Positions 62,184 to 64,000 of a stretch of 64,000 bases of DNA are shown in pieces. Positions within the stretch are counted from its first letter, which is position 1. Each line of letters starts with the position of its first letter. Under the pieces are notes generated by a model. It did no database searches, was not told the DNA's origin, and saw nothing but the letters and a program-made list of their open reading frames with translations. The stretch is from contig NZ_CP092362.2 of assembly GCF_022370635.2 (NCBI RefSeq), positions 2,480,001-2,544,000 of the forward strand. Reading direction: 5' to 3'. The translations under genes and the position numbers were made by a program. This DNA comes from Mycolicibacterium crocinum. Lineage in GTDB: Bacteria; Actinomycetota; Actinomycetes; Mycobacteriales; Mycobacteriaceae.

Positions 62184-64000
62184 GTGTCTAAGCTTTCGAC
62201 CGCCGCGCGTCGGCTGGTCCTGGGGCAGCCGTTCCGCAGCGACAAGCTGAGCCACACGCTGTTGCCCAAGCGCATCGCCTTGCCGGTCTTCGCCTCCGAC
62301 GCCATGTCGTCGGTGGCCTACGCGCCCGAGGAAGTCTTTCTGGTGCTCTCGGTGGCGGGCCTGTCCGCCTACGCGATGGCGCCGTGGATCGGAGTGGCGG
62401 TCGCGCTGGTCATGCTCGTCGTGGTCGCCTCCTACCGGCAGAACGTGCACGCCTATCCGTCCGGCGGCGGCGACTACGAGGTGGTCACCACCAACCTGGG
62501 TCCGACAGCCGGCCTGACGGTGGCCAGCGCCCTGCTGGTCGACTACGTGCTCACCGTCGCGGTCTCGATGGCCTCGGCGATGTCGAACATCGGGTCGGCC
62601 ATCCCGTTCATCGCCCAGCACAAGGTGTGGTTCGCCGTGGCGGCGATCGTGCTGTTGACCGCGGCCAACCTGCGGGGCATCCGCGAGTCGGGCACCGCGT
62701 TCGCGATCCCGACCTACGCGTTCATCATCGGCATGTTCATCATGCTGATCTGGGGCTTTTTCCAGATCTATGTGCTCGGTGACAACCTGCAAGCCGAGTC
62801 GGCCAAGTTCTCGATGCACTCCGAACACGGCGACGTCATGGGCTTCGCGCTGGTGTTCCTTGTCGCGCGCGCCTTCTCATCGGGGTGTGCCGCGCTCACC
62901 GGTGTGGAGGCGATCAGCAACGGTGTGCCCGCGTTCCGTAAACCCAAGTCGAAGAACGCCGCAACCACGCTGCTGCTGCTGGGCACGATTGCGGTCGCCT
63001 TGTTGATGGGCATCATCGTGCTCGCCACCAAGATCGGCGTGAAGATCGCCGAACGGCCGGCCGAGCAACTCGGCGGCGCACCCGCCGACTACCACCAGAA
63101 GACGATGGTGGCCCAGTTGGCCGAAACCGTGTTCGCCGGCTTCCCGTTGGGTCTGTGGCTGATCACCGGTGTCACAGCGCTGATCCTGGTCCTGGCGGCC
63201 AATACCGCGTTCAACGGATTCCCGGTGCTGGGCTCGATCCTGGCTCAGGACCGCTACCTGCCACGCCAGCTGCACACCCGCGGTGACCGGCTGGCGTTCT
63301 CCAACGGCATCCTCTTCCTGGCGATGGCCGCCATCGCCTTCATCGTCGCCTTCCGGGCGGAGGTCACCGCGCTGATCCAGCTCTACATCGTCGGCGTGTT
63401 CGTGTCGTTCACCCTCAGCCAGATCGGCATGGTCCGGCACTGGACGCGACACCTGCGCACCGAGACCGATCCGCGCACCCGCCGCCACATGATGCGGTCG
63501 CGGGTGATCAACACGATCGGCTTCATTGCGACCGGTGCCGTGCTGATCGTCGTTCTGGTCACCAAGTTCGTCGCCGGTGCGTGGATCGCAATCCTGGCCA
63601 TGTCCAGCCTTTTCATCTTGATGAAGGCGATTCACAAGCACTACGACACCGTGGCTCGTGAGCTCGCCGAGCAGGAGGCCGAGCAGGGCGATGTGGTCCT
63701 GCCCAGCCGCAACCATGCCGTCGTGCTCGTCTCCAAACTGCACATGCCGACGTTGCGCGCACTGTCCTATGCCAGAGCCACCCGGCCCGATGTGCTGGAG
63801 GCCATCACCGTCAATGTCGACGACTCCGAGACTCGGCAGCTGGTGCACAAGTGGGAAGACAGCGATATCACCGTCCCGCTGAAAGTTGTTGCCTCCCCGT
63901 ACCGTGAGGTCACGCGTCCGGTGCTGGACTACGTCAAGCGGATCAGCAAGGAAGCCCCGCGCACGGTGGTGACCGTGTTCATCCCCGAATACGTGGTCGG
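62184..64000 (+). CDS. APC-superfamily permease, KimA-like potassium transporter (3' end outside window)
   Basis: At least 605 residues, open to the window end. Seen: FASDAMSSVAYAPEEVFLVL (first helix), YRQNVHAYPSGGGDYEVVTT, DYVLTVAVSMASAMSNIGSA, ARAFSSGCAALTGVEAISNG, ITGVTALILVLAANTAFNGF, AFSNGILFLAMAAI-like FSNGILFL, then a cytoplasmic domain from about residue 490 (HAVVLVSKLHMPTLRALSYA). Helix motifs resemble the B. subtilis potassium/proton symporter KimA as I remember it. GTG at 62184. Divergent from two trkA genes. Rv2690c position. Substrate inferred, not shown. Confidence 0.85.
   Translation, partial: MSKLSTAARRLVLGQPFRSDKLSHTLLPKRIALPVFASDAMSSVAYAPEEVFLVLSVAGLSAYAMAPWIGVAVALVMLVVVASYRQNVHAYPSGGGDYEVVTTNLGPTAGLTVASALLVDYVLTVAVSMASAMSNIGSAIPFIAQHKVWFAVAAIVLLTAANLRGIRESGTAFAIPTYAFIIGMFIMLIWGFFQIYVLGDNLQAESAKFSMHSEHGDVMGFALVFLVARAFSSGCAALTGVEAISNGVPAFRKPKSKNAATTLLLLGTIAVALLMGIIVLATKIGVKIAERPAEQLGGAPADYHQKTMVAQLAETVFAGFPLGLWLITGVTALILVLAANTAFNGFPVLGSILAQDRYLPRQLHTRGDRLAFSNGILFLAMAAIAFIVAFRAEVTALIQLYIVGVFVSFTLSQIGMVRHWTRHLRTETDPRTRRHMMRSRVINTIGFIATGAVLIVVLVTKFVAGAWIAILAMSSLFILMKAIHKHYDTVARELAEQEAEQGDVVLPSRNHAVVLVSKLHMPTLRALSYARATRPDVLEAITVNVDDSETRQLVHKWEDSDITVPLKVVASPYREVTRPVLDYVKRISKEAPRTVVTVFIPEYVV

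Overview
The window is a 64 kb piece of a high-GC mycobacterial chromosome, most likely from a rapidly growing Mycobacterium (Mycolicibacterium). This rests on gene content and order. The run from the SDR/ABM pair and ftsK through argA, pgsA3, clgR, pspA, recA-recX, miaB, miaA-dapF-hflX, an acyl-CoA dehydrogenase, lexA-nrdR, sthA, ideR-sigB, sigA-ppgK-suhB, cei, dut and two trkA genes follows, as I remember it, the M. tuberculosis segment Rv2750 to Rv2690c. Rv equivalents are recalled, not searched. Differences from that order are a cinA-like gene, an IS element, a gluABCD operon, a molybdopterin oxidoreductase, a PE-PPE-domain hydrolase, a PGRS-like secreted protein without a PE domain, a beta-lactamase-fold lipoprotein and an MFS transporter. 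RecA has no intein.

Layout. 1-5.8 kb: SDR and ABM genes, the ftsK translocase, argA, pgsA3, the cinA-like gene and clgR. 5.9-9.8 kb: the envelope-stress operon pspA and its membrane partner, then a complete IS1182-type element (7548-9318), then an epoxide-hydrolase-like gene. 9.8-14.3 kb: a glycosyltransferase, a DUF3046 gene, recA-recX, an LLM flavin oxidoreductase broken by an in-frame TGA, and a small secreted protein made of two repeats. 14.3-18.8 kb: a DUF1254 gene in line with gluABCD. 18.9-27.4 kb: miaB, membrane proteins, miaA, dapF, hflX. 27.4-34.8 kb: PE-PPE hydrolase, molybdopterin oxidoreductase, fadE20-like gene, LGFP-repeat protein. 34.8-45 kb: the SOS pair lexA/chiZ-like, nrdR, hydrolases, sthA, ideR, sigB. 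45-55 kb: small conserved genes, RidA, PGRS-like protein, lipoprotein, sigA, ppgK, suhB, cei. 55-64 kb: dut cluster, an MFS pump and a probable potassium-uptake locus (two TrkA proteins beside a KimA-like permease, cut by the window end).

The window is rich in stress and DNA-damage control. Visible signals are LexA boxes at recA and lexA/chiZ, a RecA-NDp type promoter at recA, ECF-type promoters before clgR and sigB, a perfect Crp-type site, and a palindrome over the acyl-CoA dehydrogenase promoter. Many genes have a TANNNT -10 motif 6-8 bases before an ATG or GTG, which suggests leaderless mRNAs and settles several start sites.

The most unusual structure is the IS insertion. It lies in a CTAG that belonged to the overlapping stop codons of two convergent genes, so the 4-bp duplication left both genes intact. 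Four other convergent pairs in the window still carry the undisturbed CTAG overlap. No stretch over 300 bases lacks a gene, and I saw no tRNA, rRNA or CRISPR array.
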